Positions 52,727 to 63,030 are shown, numbered from the stretch's first letter. The stretch is DNA of 64,000 bases from DRYS01 sp964491605 (GCA_964491605.1 CAZBGY010000005.1:1-64000); one strand, 5' to 3'. Numbers and translations: made by a program. Notes: generated from the letters alone by a model not told the origin.

Positions 52727-53664
52727 TAGCCTAGTATAAGGTATAGAAGCGCCATCTGAGCATATAGCCTATTCTCAGCCTGAAGCCAGACGGCGGAGCT
52801 AGCACCCTCCAATACCTCTTCCTCGACTTCCTCGCCTCTATGAGCTGGTAGACAATGCATGAATATCGCATCTGGCTTAGCATAACTCATAAGCTTCGCA
52901 TCAACCCTATACCTAGGTATGAAGATTCTACGTCTTATCTCGGCTTCGGATTCAAACCCCATAGATACGAATACATCGGTATAGATTATATCAGCACCTC
53001 TAACAGCTTCAACTGGATCCTCGACTACCTCTACATTCGACCCGCTTAAACGCGAGTTCTCGTAAGCCCATTCTAAAGCTGTCGGATGAGGCTCATAGCC
53101 TCGGGGACAAGCTACGCTTATATCTATACCGACCTTACTGCATCCGATTAGAAGCGTATTACATACATTATTACCGTCACCTACATATGCTAGCTTAACA
53201 TTTTTGAACCCACCTTTAACCTCACGTATGGTTAGGAGGTCTGCTAGAATCTGGCATGGATGCCATAAATCGCTCAAACCGTTCACCACAGGTATAGAAG
53301 CGTATTTAGCAAGCTCCTCTAGATCGCTATGCTTATAGACTCTAGCCATGATGGCATCCACATACCTACTTAAAACCCTAGCAGTATCCTTGATAGGCTC
53401 TCCACGGCTAAGCTGAAGCTCATCCCATCTCAAATTCAAAGCATAACCTCCAAGCTTATACATAGCGACTTCGAACGAAATCCTAGTCCTAGTCGAAGGC
53501 TTCTCGAATATCATCGCTAAAACCTTACCTTTAAGTAGCCCTTCATAGCGACTACTCCTTTCTTTCATATCCCTAGCTAAACCTATTAGGAAGCCTATCT
53601 GCTCGTAGCTAAGCTCCTGGAGGGTTAAGATATCTATACCTCTAAACGATTCTCTAACCCCCAT
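52726..53664 (-). CDS. argF: Ornithine carbamoyltransferase
   Basis: A 312-residue carbamoyltransferase. The carbamoyl phosphate site STRTR (in FEKPSTRTRISFE), the WHPCQ-type segment (SDLWHPCQILADL) and HCLPAHRGEEV are all diagnostic for ornithine transcarbamoylase rather than aspartate carbamoyltransferase. It produces citrulline in arginine synthesis. Several starts are possible (TTG 53682, ATG 53664); the ATG is used here. It is followed by dtdA and secE on the same strand, an unusual mix probably due to local gene packing. Confidence 0.93.
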   Translation of the reverse strand: MGVRESFRGIDILTLQELSYEQIGFLIGLARDMKERSSRYEGLLKGKVLAMIFEKPSTRTRISFEVAMYKLGGYALNLRWDELQLSRGEPIKDTARVLSRYVDAIMARVYKHSDLEELAKYASIPVVNGLSDLWHPCQILADLLTIREVKGGFKNVKLAYVGDGNNVCNTLLIGCSKVGIDISVACPRGYEPHPTALEWAYENSRLSGSNVEVVEDPVEAVRGADIIYTDVFVSMGFESEAEIRRRIFIPRYRVDAKLMSYAKPDAIFMHCLPAHRGEEVEEEVLEGASSAVWLQAENRLYAQMALLYLILG

Positions 53665-53881
53665 CCTGCCGGTACACCTCAATCCCGATTTGAAGTATCG
53701 AGGTATAAGGTAAATCTTTCCATACTAGTGAACTGCTTACATCTAAACTTTTCAACCTCAAATAGTGATATTTTATCTGCATCCAAGATAAACGTACATC
53801 TAGTAGAAGTCGATGGATCTTTAAGCTTTAAGATTAGAGGCTGAGTAAAGTATTAGATTTAGTTCATCTGGCGATACTGCT

Positions 53882-56800
53882 ATGGAAAACAAATTTATTA
53901 AAGAGAGACCGGAATGGGAGGATCCGAGGATTACAGGGATAAATAAGGAGCCTGCACATGCAACTCTCATGCCATATCCGGATGAGGAAACGGCGTTAAG
54001 ATGTGCGAGAGAAGAGTCACCATGGTTTATGACTCTTAACGGTGTGTGGAAGTTTAAACTGTACGAAAATCCATATGTTGTTCCTGGAGACTTCTATAAG
54101 CCAGAATATAACGCAGATGATTGGGATGATGTAGAGGTTCCAAGCAATTGGCAGATACTCGGATACGATAAACCGATATACGTTAATTTTCGATACCCGT
54201 TTAAAGCTGATCCACCGTATGTTCCTCACGACTGGAATCCGACTGGATTATACCGGAGGAAGTTTACCATACCTAAGGATTGGATCGGTAGACAGATCTT
54301 CCTAGTATTCGAGGGGGTTGATTCAGCATTCTATGTCTGGGTTAACGGGTGGAAGATCGGATACAGCGAAGATAGTCGTCTACCAGCAGAATTCAATATT
54401 ACACGCTACGTTAGGCATGGAGAGAATCTGATAGCAGTCGAGGTTCTACGTTGGAGTGATGGAAGCTATTTAGAGGATCAAGATATGTGGCGTCTAAGCG
54501 GGATATTCCGCGACGTATACATCTATTGTACACCGAATCTACATATAAGGGACTTCTTCGTTAGGACGCTATTCGATGAGAAGTATGAAGATGCTGTATT
54601 GAAGGTTACCGTTAAAGTGAAAAATTACTCAGACACGAAATCTACGCCTCATACGTTAGAGGTGAAATTACTCGACGGAGACGGGGTGCCGGTCTTCAGC
54701 GATCCAGTGATAAAGCCTATCGAAGAAATAAATCCTAAAAGCGAAACGGTAATCGAAATAGAGAAGAAAGTATTTAAGCCTAGGAAATGGTCTGCTGAGG
54801 ATCCGTACCTGTATACTATGCTCCTTACGGTGAGAGATTATGATGGAAGGGTAATCGAGGTTGAAAGTTGCCGTGTAGGATTTAGACAAATCGAAATTAA
54901 AGATGGACGCATACTATTAAACGGAATACCGATCTACCTTAAAGGCGTTAATAGACATGAGCATGATGATGTTAGAGGACACGCTGTGACGGTCGAATCT
55001 ATGGAGAAGGATATAATACTTATGAAACGCTTTAACTTCAACGCCGTTAGAACATCGCATTATCCGAATCATCCCGTATGGTATGATCTCTGCGATAAGT
55101 ACGGTATATACGTGATCGATGAAGCGAATATCGAATGTCACGGTTTAGTCGGTTTCTCCAGGATTATATGGGAAATCGAGAAACATACTGGAAAGTCATG
55201 GAATGAATTTCTGAGAGAGCTACATGAAAAATTAAAGGGTGAAGCATGGAAAGAGGTTATCGAAGAGATATCGAAGAAAATTCCGAGATACGTGGAGCCT
55301 GCACATGATCCTGAATGGCTTCACGCATTCATGGAACGCTTCACCAGGATGGTTGAAAGGGATAAGAATCATCCATGCGTTATAATATGGTCTCTCGGAA
55401 ACGAATCTGGTTACGGCCCGAATCATGACGCATTAGCCGGATGGGTTCACGGCTATGATCCGACGAGACCAGTCCATTACGAAGGAACGATACATACACG
55501 TGAAAAGAAGATTTCTAGGAGTGTCGATATAATAAGCGTAATGTATCCATCCCTAGATAGGTTGATACAACTAGCCGAAGATCCGGAGGAAGATAGACCG
55601 ATAATAATGTGCGAGTACGCACATTCTATGGGAAATAGCACGGGAAATTTGAAAGAATACTGGGATGTAATACGTAGGTATAAGCGTCTATGCGGCGGCT
55701 TCATATGGGATTGGGTCGATCAAGGGTTAAAGAAGACGAAAGATGAAGTTGAATACTGGGCTTACGGCGGAGATTTCGGTGACGAACCTAACGATGGAAA
55801 TTTCTGCATAAACGGTTTAGTTTGGCCTAATCGCGAACCCCACCCAGCTATATGGGAATGCAAGAAAATACAGCAGCCAGTCGAAGCCGAAGAGGTGGAT
55901 CTTTCTAAAGGTTTAATCCGCATCTACAACAGATACGATTTCACAGATCTAAGTATACTCGATATCTCATGGGAACTCACAGAGGATGGAGCGATCATAC
56001 AGGAGGGTACGCTACCGAAACTCTATACTCCACCGCATGAATGCGAAACGGTAACGATACCGTTTAAGGTTCCGGAGAAGCTTAAACCAGGAGCAGAATA
56101 CCACCTAGTAGTACGATATAGACTATCTAGGGATACTTTATGGGCTGAGAAAGGCTATGAAGTTGGCTGGAGTCAGTTCAGACTACAGCTTGATACCCCA
56201 CCTAGACCGGAAGTTAGAACCGATGAGATGCCATTTTTGAATATTGAAGAAACAGATGATGAAATTACGATCTACGGAGAAAGATTCAAGTTAACCTTCG
56301 ATAAGGATGTAGGCTGCATAAGCTCACTAATCTATGAAGGAGTCAACCTGATAAAGGATGGACCACGTCTAAACGTTTGGCGTGCACCTACAGATAACGA
56401 TGCACCGAGATTAGCACCGTTATGGCGGAGAGCAGGGCTTGATCGATTAAAGCATATAGTCGAAGAAATCAAGGCTGAGAGGATATCGGATCAATCAATC
56501 CGCGTGGTAATTAAATCCTCTATACGTACACCAGAGGATGATGAAAGATTTACATGTATCTACGATTATAGAATCTATGGCAGTGGGGATATAATAGTTG
56601 AGGTTAACGTTAACCCTAAGGAGGGACTTCCACCTCATCTTCCAAGAATAGGGATCCAGTTAACAATCCCAAGAGGATTCGAGAAGATTCTATGGTTCGG
56701 TCGAGGACCGCATGAAAATTATTGCGATCGAAAGGAGGGAGCCCTCATAGGAATCTATAGTAGCACCGTCGATGAGCAGCATGTACCGTATATCAGACCT

Positions 56801-57142
56801 CAAGAGAATGGGAATAAGACTGATGTACGCTGGGTTGCACTCCTAGATAGCCTCGGATTCGGCTTACTAGCGGTCGGAATGCCGTTAATAGAGTTTAGCG
56901 CACATCATTATACAGTAGAGGACTTAGAGAAGGCGAAGCATACTTTCGAGCTTAAGAGGAGGGAAGATATAATACTGAACCTAGACTATATGCAATCAGG
57001 ACTTGGAGGGGGAAGCTGCGGACCAGATACACTTCCACAGTATCTCGTTAAATCAGAGCCGGTTAAGTTTAAGATTAGGCTAAGACCAGTATCACCTGAT
57101 GAGCCGCTTATAGAGTTAAGCAGACAGAGAATAATGGATTAA
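53882..57142 (+). CDS. lacZ: Beta-galactosidase, LacZ-type GH2 family
   Basis: A 1086-residue GH2 enzyme with the complete LacZ architecture: sugar-binding domain (about 50-220, with VPSNWQILGYDKPIYVN), immunoglobulin-like domain, TIM barrel with acid/base E508 (SLGNESGYG) and nucleophile E578 (MCEYAHSMGN), another Ig-like domain, and the C-terminal beta-galactosidase small-chain domain (FGRGPHENYCDRK, QENGNKTDVRW). It hydrolyses beta-galactosides. Relative to E. coli LacZ there is an insertion of about 50 residues (about 421-471). Its size is close to bacterial LacZ (1024) and unlike most archaeal galactosidases, so acquisition from bacteria is likely. Confidence 0.92.
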   Translation: MENKFIKERPEWEDPRITGINKEPAHATLMPYPDEETALRCAREESPWFMTLNGVWKFKLYENPYVVPGDFYKPEYNADDWDDVEVPSNWQILGYDKPIYVNFRYPFKADPPYVPHDWNPTGLYRRKFTIPKDWIGRQIFLVFEGVDSAFYVWVNGWKIGYSEDSRLPAEFNITRYVRHGENLIAVEVLRWSDGSYLEDQDMWRLSGIFRDVYIYCTPNLHIRDFFVRTLFDEKYEDAVLKVTVKVKNYSDTKSTPHTLEVKLLDGDGVPVFSDPVIKPIEEINPKSETVIEIEKKVFKPRKWSAEDPYLYTMLLTVRDYDGRVIEVESCRVGFRQIEIKDGRILLNGIPIYLKGVNRHEHDDVRGHAVTVESMEKDIILMKRFNFNAVRTSHYPNHPVWYDLCDKYGIYVIDEANIECHGLVGFSRIIWEIEKHTGKSWNEFLRELHEKLKGEAWKEVIEEISKKIPRYVEPAHDPEWLHAFMERFTRMVERDKNHPCVIIWSLGNESGYGPNHDALAGWVHGYDPTRPVHYEGTIHTREKKISRSVDIISVMYPSLDRLIQLAEDPEEDRPIIMCEYAHSMGNSTGNLKEYWDVIRRYKRLCGGFIWDWVDQGLKKTKDEVEYWAYGGDFGDEPNDGNFCINGLVWPNREPHPAIWECKKIQQPVEAEEVDLSKGLIRIYNRYDFTDLSILDISWELTEDGAIIQEGTLPKLYTPPHECETVTIPFKVPEKLKPGAEYHLVVRYRLSRDTLWAEKGYEVGWSQFRLQLDTPPRPEVRTDEMPFLNIEETDDEITIYGERFKLTFDKDVGCISSLIYEGVNLIKDGPRLNVWRAPTDNDAPRLAPLWRRAGLDRLKHIVEEIKAERISDQSIRVVIKSSIRTPEDDERFTCIYDYRIYGSGDIIVEVNVNPKEGLPPHLPRIGIQLTIPRGFEKILWFGRGPHENYCDRKEGALIGIYSSTVDEQHVPYIRPQENGNKTDVRWVALLDSLGFGLLAVGMPLIEFSAHHYTVEDLEKAKHTFELKRREDIILNLDYMQSGLGGGSCGPDTLPQYLVKSEPVKFKIRLRPVSPDEPLIELSRQRIMD

Positions 57143-57249
57143 CATAGTAGATTAACATCATCGATTAAGACGATCTTTCACGTGTGAAGAATTGATGAAG
57201 GTTCGATGATCAATGTGGCTCCTAAGCCGACTATCGCATCAGATATGCC

Positions 57250-58206
57250 CTAGAATACGATCACAGCTTTCACGAAACCTTCAGGCTTTTCTGATGCTAT
57301 TTTGAAGGCTTCCTGAGCTTCAGTATAGTGAAATCTATGGGTTATAAGAGGTTTCTGATCGAAGACACCTTTCTTTAAAAGCTTTACCGCATCATGGAAA
57401 TCCTCATTGAAATCCGGGGAGAATGAAGGCGATGTATTAAGAATCCTTAAACCTTTAGTATGCCATAGGCTTGTAGGTACGATTTCATCGTCTACATGCC
57501 AACCGAATAGTATAAGCTTACCACCTGGACGTAGAATCTCTGTAGCAGTGTATATGGTGTTTGGGGCTCCTGAAGCCTCTATAGCTACATCTACATAGCC
57601 GCCTACGATCCTACGCACCTCCTTCACTACGTCTATCTTACTAGCGTTTAAAGTATAGGTTGCACCAAACCTTTCAGCTAACTTAAGCCGATCTTCCCTG
57701 ATATCCACTGCTACCAATTCTCCTAGAATATTCTTAGGTAAAGCCTGTATTATCAGCAACCCCATATACCCGCATCCGATTATGCATACATCATCCCCAG
57801 TTTTCAATTCTGAACCTTTAATAGCGTTAACCACGCATGCAAGTGGTTCGGATATCCAGTAGACTATATCCTCGTCCGTAACATAATCAGGGATTTTCTC
57901 AATATTACGGATACTAGTCTTATAGTACTCTGCGAAAGCAGGCCCACCGATAGTTGTAACCCTATCACCGATATCGACGCCGGATACACCATCGCCTATA
58001 GCGGATACTATACCCACGCCTTCGTGACCAGCAATCCTACCACCTGAGAGTTTACCTGTAAACATATAGACCTCACTCATACATATACCGCAAGCCTTCG
58101 TCTCTATTAGAACCTCCCCTTTACCAGGCTTCTCGATCTCTACATCCACTATCTCGACTAAACCTTTAGAGATACGTATAGCATGAGCTTTCATAGCTAA
58201 AGCCAT
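57250..58206 (-). CDS. Zinc-binding alcohol dehydrogenase (MDR family), short form
   Basis: A 318-residue medium-chain dehydrogenase. Catalytic Zn ligands appear as Cys in KACGICMSE and GHEGVG, with a Glu in WISEPLACV; the nucleotide site is GCGYMGLL. The structural zinc lobe of typical family members is missing, shortening it to 318 residues, as in sugar- or keto-acid-type dehydrogenases of some archaea. It stands between lacZ and a membrane protein gene, so a galactose-related oxidation is possible, but that is inference. ATG at 58206 or 58194 could start it. Confidence 0.8.
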   Translation of the reverse strand: MALAMKAHAIRISKGLVEIVDVEIEKPGKGEVLIETKACGICMSEVYMFTGKLSGGRIAGHEGVGIVSAIGDGVSGVDIGDRVTTIGGPAFAEYYKTSIRNIEKIPDYVTDEDIVYWISEPLACVVNAIKGSELKTGDDVCIIGCGYMGLLIIQALPKNILGELVAVDIREDRLKLAERFGATYTLNASKIDVVKEVRRIVGGYVDVAIEASGAPNTIYTATEILRPGGKLILFGWHVDDEIVPTSLWHTKGLRILNTSPSFSPDFNEDFHDAVKLLKKGVFDQKPLITHRFHYTEAQEAFKIASEKPEGFVKAVIVF

Positions 58207-58334
58207 ATTCGATAATCGAAATGCTATTAAACGTTTACCCTAGATAGTATAGTGCTAACGGATAAAATACCCGATATCTTAGAGCATCAAGTTTATTAAA
58301 CTAGGTCTACGATTACTCTTAGATCCTCATAGTA

Positions 58335-59072
58335 ATGTATACTAGGAGGCTAGCTCTGATTGTATCTATGTCTACGTTATATGCTGCGTTAAGCTATCTA
58401 CCAGGCTTCCCGGTTATAGGGGTTGAGAATGCTAGGATAGGAATAGTTTCAGGCGTAGCCCCTATATACGGATTCCTCCTAGGCCCATGGCTTGGTTTTG
58501 TATCATGCCTTATAGGCGCATGTATAAACCGTATACTATCAGGAGCAAATCTATTCGGATGGCTTACGCTACCAGCTACACCCTTATCAGCATTCATAGC
58601 TGGATCGCTCACGACGTTAAATCTTAAAGCTATGAGAGGGTGGTGTATATCAGCATCCATCCTAGCTGTACTTATAGCTGCATGGTATTCCACGCCTACA
58701 GGTAGAGCTCTACCATACTTCCCGATTCTACACTGGATAGCGTTAACCCTCATACTAGTTTTCAGGGGAAAGTTGACTTCGATTCACGTTAAACTTAGTA
58801 AATCTAGGATGATCATCTACATAGCTATCGTAAGCTTCTCCTCAACTATGACTACGCATATGTATGGAACTTTAATGTTCATCATATCGATGCACTTACT
58901 ACTAGTAGGAGCGCAGCACAATTCGACGGAAATCCTATCATCTCTTCTACCGATCGTTATCGTAGAAAGATTAACTTTCACCGCTATAGCGACGATCCTA
59001 GGAGTGCCTTTAATCTTAGCTTCCAGAAGGATACCATTAATGCGAGCCCAAGCGGTTTGCATCAAAGATTAA
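58335..59072 (+). CDS. Membrane protein resembling ECF transporter S component
   Basis: A 245-residue polytopic membrane protein with about six helices. The N-terminal part (LALIVSMSTLYAALSYLPG, then GIVSGVAPIYGFLLGPWLG) resembles S components of energy-coupling factor transporters, which bind vitamins or metals. The usual size of an S component is about 180-200 residues, so this is longer. No EcfA/T genes are nearby; group II S components share a distant module. Substrate unknown. Confidence 0.55.
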   Translation: MYTRRLALIVSMSTLYAALSYLPGFPVIGVENARIGIVSGVAPIYGFLLGPWLGFVSCLIGACINRILSGANLFGWLTLPATPLSAFIAGSLTTLNLKAMRGWCISASILAVLIAAWYSTPTGRALPYFPILHWIALTLILVFRGKLTSIHVKLSKSRMIIYIAIVSFSSTMTTHMYGTLMFIISMHLLLVGAQHNSTEILSSLLPIVIVERLTFTAIATILGVPLILASRRIPLMRAQAVCIKD

Positions 59073-59127
59073 AGAGCCTCAATGCTTTTAAAGTATACTA
59101 GATTACAGCCTATGGGGTGGGTAAGGT

Positions 59128-59895
59128 TTGGATCTAGGTCTCGTTACGTATAACCTCGCTAAGGATTGGAGCCTTGAAAAGATTATAGATCTATGCAGTC
59201 GAACAGGGTTTAAAGCCGTCGAGCTTAGAACTACTCATGCACACGGCGTGGAGCCTAACATAAGCATCGAGGAGAGGCGTAGGGTTAGGGAGCTATTCGA
59301 AAGTTCACCTGTTAGGCTTCTAAGCTTCGGTACGATATGCGAGTACCATTCGATAGATGAAAGTGAAGTTAAGAGAAATATAGAGTTGACTAGAGCCTTC
59401 GTTAAGCTAGCCTACGATACTGGAGCTTTAGGAGTTAAGGTTAGGCCTAACAGGCTTATGGAGGATTACGGTATACCTAGAGAAAAGACTCTGAGACAGA
59501 TAGGTGAAGCACTTAAGGTATGCGGAGAATATGGCGAAGAGTATGGCGTTGAGATATGGCTTGAAGTCCACGGCTACGGTACGAGTGATCCGAGGTGTAT
59601 AAGGGAGATAATGGAAGTGGTGGATCACCCATATGTAGGTGTATGCTGGAATTCCAACCCTACAGATATCGTGGATGGATCTATATCATGGAGCTTCAAC
59701 CTACTTAAAGAGTGGGTGAGATCAGTACATATACATGAACTCTACGATGAAAGCTATCCATACCGAGAACTATTCACCCTACTTAGGAGCATAGGGTATC
59801 AGAGATATTGCTTAGCAGAGATACCTGAAAGTCCTGAACCGGAGAGGATTATGCGATACTATAGAGCCCTATGGAATGAGCTTACAAGGGTATAA
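59128..59895 (+). CDS. Sugar phosphate isomerase/epimerase-like TIM barrel protein
   Basis: A 255-residue AP-endonuclease-2-type barrel. Residues for metal binding appear as EVHGYGT (about 149-155), CWNSNPTD (about 171-178), VHIHELYD (about 199-206) and AEIPE near the end. Family members include xylose isomerase-like and tagatose epimerase-type enzymes. GGTG precedes the TTG start. It follows the ECF-S-like gene by 55 bp on the same strand and may belong to a small carbohydrate locus with lacZ. Confidence 0.75.
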   Translation: MDLGLVTYNLAKDWSLEKIIDLCSRTGFKAVELRTTHAHGVEPNISIEERRRVRELFESSPVRLLSFGTICEYHSIDESEVKRNIELTRAFVKLAYDTGALGVKVRPNRLMEDYGIPREKTLRQIGEALKVCGEYGEEYGVEIWLEVHGYGTSDPRCIREIMEVVDHPYVGVCWNSNPTDIVDGSISWSFNLLKEWVRSVHIHELYDESYPYRELFTLLRSIGYQRYCLAEIPESPEPERIMRYYRALWNELTRV

Positions 59896-59970
59896 TACAT
59901 GCCGTAGTTATGAGAAGAGAACTGCTGTGGCGGGTAGCTGGTAGCGCTACTACAAGGTGTACGTAAATTT

Positions 59971-60438
59971 ATGACGCTGATAGAAGTCATACTCTCCACA
60001 ATGGATGGAGATGTACGCAGGAATCCCTCGCTATACGGAGTTAGCGAGATAGATATCATCAACCGGAATACCGTAAGAGTGACATTTAAGGATAAGATCG
60101 ATTGCAATATACTATCATCGATAGCTTTAGGGGAGGGCTATACAGTAGATTCTGGAAGCTATAAGCCTAGGATAATGGATAGGGGTGCTATAGTCATTAG
60201 GGTTGGTAGTAGATCTGATAGAGGTGGGGATCGAAGCCTCTTCCTATACCTGATACCTTCATCGATCGACTCTATGAGTATATATGATAAGTGTATAGCT
60301 TCGATGCACGGAATCCTAGATATAGATGGAAATAAGATAAATCTAGAGAGGCTCGTAAACTATAACCTTAGAATTCTCAAAGTCGTAGAGAAGTATTGGG
60401 AGTATAGGTATGGATATATGAAGAGGGGACGGAATTAA
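59971..60438 (+). CDS. Hypothetical protein
   Basis: A 155-residue protein that I do not recognise. It begins MTLIEVILSTMDGDVRRNP, contains a VRVTFKDKIDCNILSSIAL stretch and a Gly/Asp/Arg-rich loop (RVGSRSDRGGDRS), and ends in a basic helix (YWEYRYGYMKRGR). No membrane segment or catalytic motif is visible. GGTG lies 11 nt before the ATG. Its stop is 4 bp from the end of the convergent MBL-fold gene. Codon use and length suggest a real gene. Confidence 0.6.
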   Translation: MTLIEVILSTMDGDVRRNPSLYGVSEIDIINRNTVRVTFKDKIDCNILSSIALGEGYTVDSGSYKPRIMDRGAIVIRVGSRSDRGGDRSLFLYLIPSSIDSMSIYDKCIASMHGILDIDGNKINLERLVNYNLRILKVVEKYWEYRYGYMKRGRN

Positions 60439-60442
60439 CTAG

Positions 60443-61258
60443 CTAGATTTCTATCGTTAAACCATCATAAGCTGTCTCCACACCTTCTGGTAGAAGCTTC
60501 GATACCAGCTCGTCGTACAGGAGGAGACCGTTATGAGAGAAATGCGTAGCTACGAAGATCGTATCCTTATCGGCAATACCTTCAGATAACATACGCTTCC
60601 TAGTCTTTAGGACGCCTTCTAAACCCATATGATACCTCATGTATGGAAGAGCACCGTTAGTGCAATCGAGGATAACTAGATCCAATCTATAATCGTTTAT
60701 CCTAGTCCAAGTTTCCTCTGGGAAGAATCCTGAATCATGCCCATAGAGTATAGTTTTACCCCTAGATTCGAAGAGGTATAGGAGGCATGTACGATCCGTA
60801 GCATGATCAGCTAGGAGGGCTGTAACCTTGAATACTCCGGCATCTACTGTATCGAACGGCTCGATTCTATGAAGCTTCAACCCTATCTTCGATTGCCCTT
60901 CAACAGACTTGAGAATCTGATCTATAGTATCTCGACTACCGTATACGTGAAGCTCTCTCCCATCTCTCATGTGAGCGAAAGGCTGCCGTCTCATAGTAAA
61001 GTCATCTGGGTGAAGGTGATCATAGTGGTTATGCGTTATGAATAGGTATCTAACCCTAGCTAGATCCAGATCGTACCTTATGAGATGTAGATATGTATCC
61101 GGAGGCCAATCCACCTTATACTCATCGCCAATCTGAATGGAACTCCTACTACGTATGTTCCTACCGCCTAAAGCTCTAGCTTTAACGCATGCATCACATT
61201 CGCAGAATAACGCCGGCCATCCTTCGGCAGCTCCGGTACCTAAGAATAGTATCTTCAT
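60443..61258 (-). CDS. MBL-fold metallo-hydrolase (PhnP-like)
   Basis: A 271-residue metallo-beta-lactamase-fold protein. It begins KILFLGTGAAEGWPALFC, has an early CECDAC segment as in PhnP-type enzymes, the metal motif THNHYDHLHPDD (about 94-105), and later HATD, GHDSG and ATHFSHNG ligands. PhnP relatives hydrolyse cyclic phosphodiesters; other members act on nucleic acids. ATG 61258 is favoured, because a TATA-like ACTTTAAGC lies about 26 nt upstream and the family start fits; expression would be leaderless. Confidence 0.82.
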   Translation of the reverse strand: MKILFLGTGAAEGWPALFCECDACVKARALGGRNIRSRSSIQIGDEYKVDWPPDTYLHLIRYDLDLARVRYLFITHNHYDHLHPDDFTMRRQPFAHMRDGRELHVYGSRDTIDQILKSVEGQSKIGLKLHRIEPFDTVDAGVFKVTALLADHATDRTCLLYLFESRGKTILYGHDSGFFPEETWTRINDYRLDLVILDCTNGALPYMRYHMGLEGVLKTRKRMLSEGIADKDTIFVATHFSHNGLLLYDELVSKLLPEGVETAYDGLTIEI

Positions 61259-61340
61259 ACCAGATACCATGTGTGATTGTTACTTTAAGCGGACGGAAAA
61301 AGGTTAAGCTTAACCGATAGAAAGCGTGAAAAGGAACTAT

Positions 61341-61742
61341 CTATATACCTTCGGTTATCCAGTTTAGTAAGCTCTCTGGGTCGTCGCAGGATATCTCCAG
61401 AGATATAGCCCCAAGCGGGGATTCTCCCTCAGCTTCTGCAAACGAAGCCCTACCGGCATAAGCAGCCTGCTTATGGAAGAATAGCGTGTACACCCTACCT
61501 ACTCTATGTTTACGCATATATTCTCTAGCGGCAACTCTAATCCTCTCAGCTTTCCAAAGCTCTTTAAGCCTTTCTAGAGGATCTAGACCCTCGGCTTCGC
61601 CTAGATAGATCTTAAACGGGCCATCACCCACTATTCTAAACTCGATTTTTGGGAAGAGATTCCTTAAAGCTTTAAGAACTTTCGTAGGATCCTCTGTAGG
61701 GTTCACCGGAGCCGTTACCCTAACGTTCTGCACGCCTACCAC
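61341..61742 (-). CDS. UPF0201 family RNA-binding-domain protein (COG1931)
   Basis: A 133-residue protein with the family pattern VRVTAPVNPTEDPTKV (about 7-22), RIRVAAREYMRKH and LFFHKQAAYAGRASFAE. The fold is related to ribosomal protein L5-type RNA-binding domains; function is unknown. It is GTG-started, with a TATA-like ATTTTTATC about 25 nt upstream. A similar domain occurs in the COG1325 protein at 18.0-18.5 kb. Confidence 0.85.
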   Translation of the reverse strand: MVGVQNVRVTAPVNPTEDPTKVLKALRNLFPKIEFRIVGDGPFKIYLGEAEGLDPLERLKELWKAERIRVAAREYMRKHRVGRVYTLFFHKQAAYAGRASFAEAEGESPLGAISLEISCDDPESLLNWITEGI

Positions 61743-61776
61743 GAATAGATGTTATGAATACGGCTGAGATAAAAAT

Positions 61777-63030
61777 TTAGATCTTATCACCCCTCCTCGA
61801 GTAGAAGATGTGGAATTGAAGAGCGTTAAGTAGGAGCAAGGATGAACCTATAGCGAACGGTAGATCGAAGAACGATAACTGGAATAGGTAGCCGGTTACT
61901 ATAGGTGCAGCTGATCTAACCATAGTTCTTATAGAGTTGCTTATACCGATAAGCGATCCTACGGCGGATATACCCGCTATCTCGGTAGCGAAAGCCTGCC
62001 TTACAGGCATACCTATCTCTACTAATACCATGTAACTTACGAGAGAGAGGCTAGCTAATTCTAAGCTTGACGAGAAAGCTATGCATAAAGCTGATAGCCC
62101 GGATACTGCTCTTATAGCTATTAACGGCTTTACATAACCCAGCTTCTTCACGATTATAGGAGCAGTAAGGTATAATGGTATCGGTAGGAATCTAGCTACG
62201 GCATATATAGGTGCTAAATCCTCTGATCCTATACTGAATCTGAGATAGAAGTAGAGTGGAGCTAACGATGATATAAAGCTCATAGCTAATCCATCCGTAG
62301 CCCTAACTAGGGAGTATATGGCTATCTCCCTTAAAGTCGATATAGGCGGTATAATCCGTTTCACCGATCTCTCAGATATACGACGATACTCTCTTAAGAG
62401 GGAGGCTAGTATGAGTGAAATGACGCTGAGAATGAAGCCAGCCCAGAATAATGGTATATGCGCATCAGCTTTACTAAGCCCTAATATATCTTCGAAGTAT
62501 ACAGGCATAACAGCTAACAATGATCCTATGGTTGAAGCTAGAGCGTTAGTAACGGCTATTAAACTGAATATATGGGTACGCTTAACTCTATCCTCAACCT
62601 TATCTGCGATGTATCCTGAGACGACAGGTTGACCTGCACCTTCACCTTCACCTAAAGCTCCTATACCCTGAGCTATTACTAGAACCCAGAAATCCCTGCT
62701 TACAGCGTAGAGTAGGAGTCTAATCGAAGACATCAAGCTACCCATAGCTATGAAAAGCTTCCTACCATACCTATCTGAGAGAAAGCCGAATAAAGCTGAC
62801 TCCAACATACTGATAGCAAATCCTACACCTGTTATGAAGCCTATAGCTATGGGATCAAACCCTATGAGCGCGAGGTATATCGTACGTACGATCTGTAGGA
62901 AGCCTTGAACTATACGTCTAAGAAACATAGATGATGCTAGTAAGTATACGTCCCTATCGACACATTCGAGCAGCCTATATTTCAGATACTCAAATTTCCT
63001 AATACTCATAGATCTACTAGATGATTCCAT
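61777..63030 (-). CDS. MFS transporter
   Basis: A 417-residue permease with 12 predicted spans. The loop after span 2 contains the MFS motif FLSDRYGRKLF, and the first half has QGIGALGEGEGAGQPVVSGY, as in drug or sugar efflux families. Substrate cannot be assigned. ATG 63030 is favoured, since TATTTAAG about 20-25 nt upstream suggests leaderless start; a TTG at 63042 is the alternative. It follows the Mmp8-like gene on the same strand. Confidence 0.82.
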   Translation of the reverse strand: MESSSRSMSIRKFEYLKYRLLECVDRDVYLLASSMFLRRIVQGFLQIVRTIYLALIGFDPIAIGFITGVGFAISMLESALFGFLSDRYGRKLFIAMGSLMSSIRLLLYAVSRDFWVLVIAQGIGALGEGEGAGQPVVSGYIADKVEDRVKRTHIFSLIAVTNALASTIGSLLAVMPVYFEDILGLSKADAHIPLFWAGFILSVISLILASLLREYRRISERSVKRIIPPISTLREIAIYSLVRATDGLAMSFISSLAPLYFYLRFSIGSEDLAPIYAVARFLPIPLYLTAPIIVKKLGYVKPLIAIRAVSGLSALCIAFSSSLELASLSLVSYMVLVEIGMPVRQAFATEIAGISAVGSLIGISNSIRTMVRSAAPIVTGYLFQLSFFDLPFAIGSSLLLLNALQFHIFYSRRGDKI

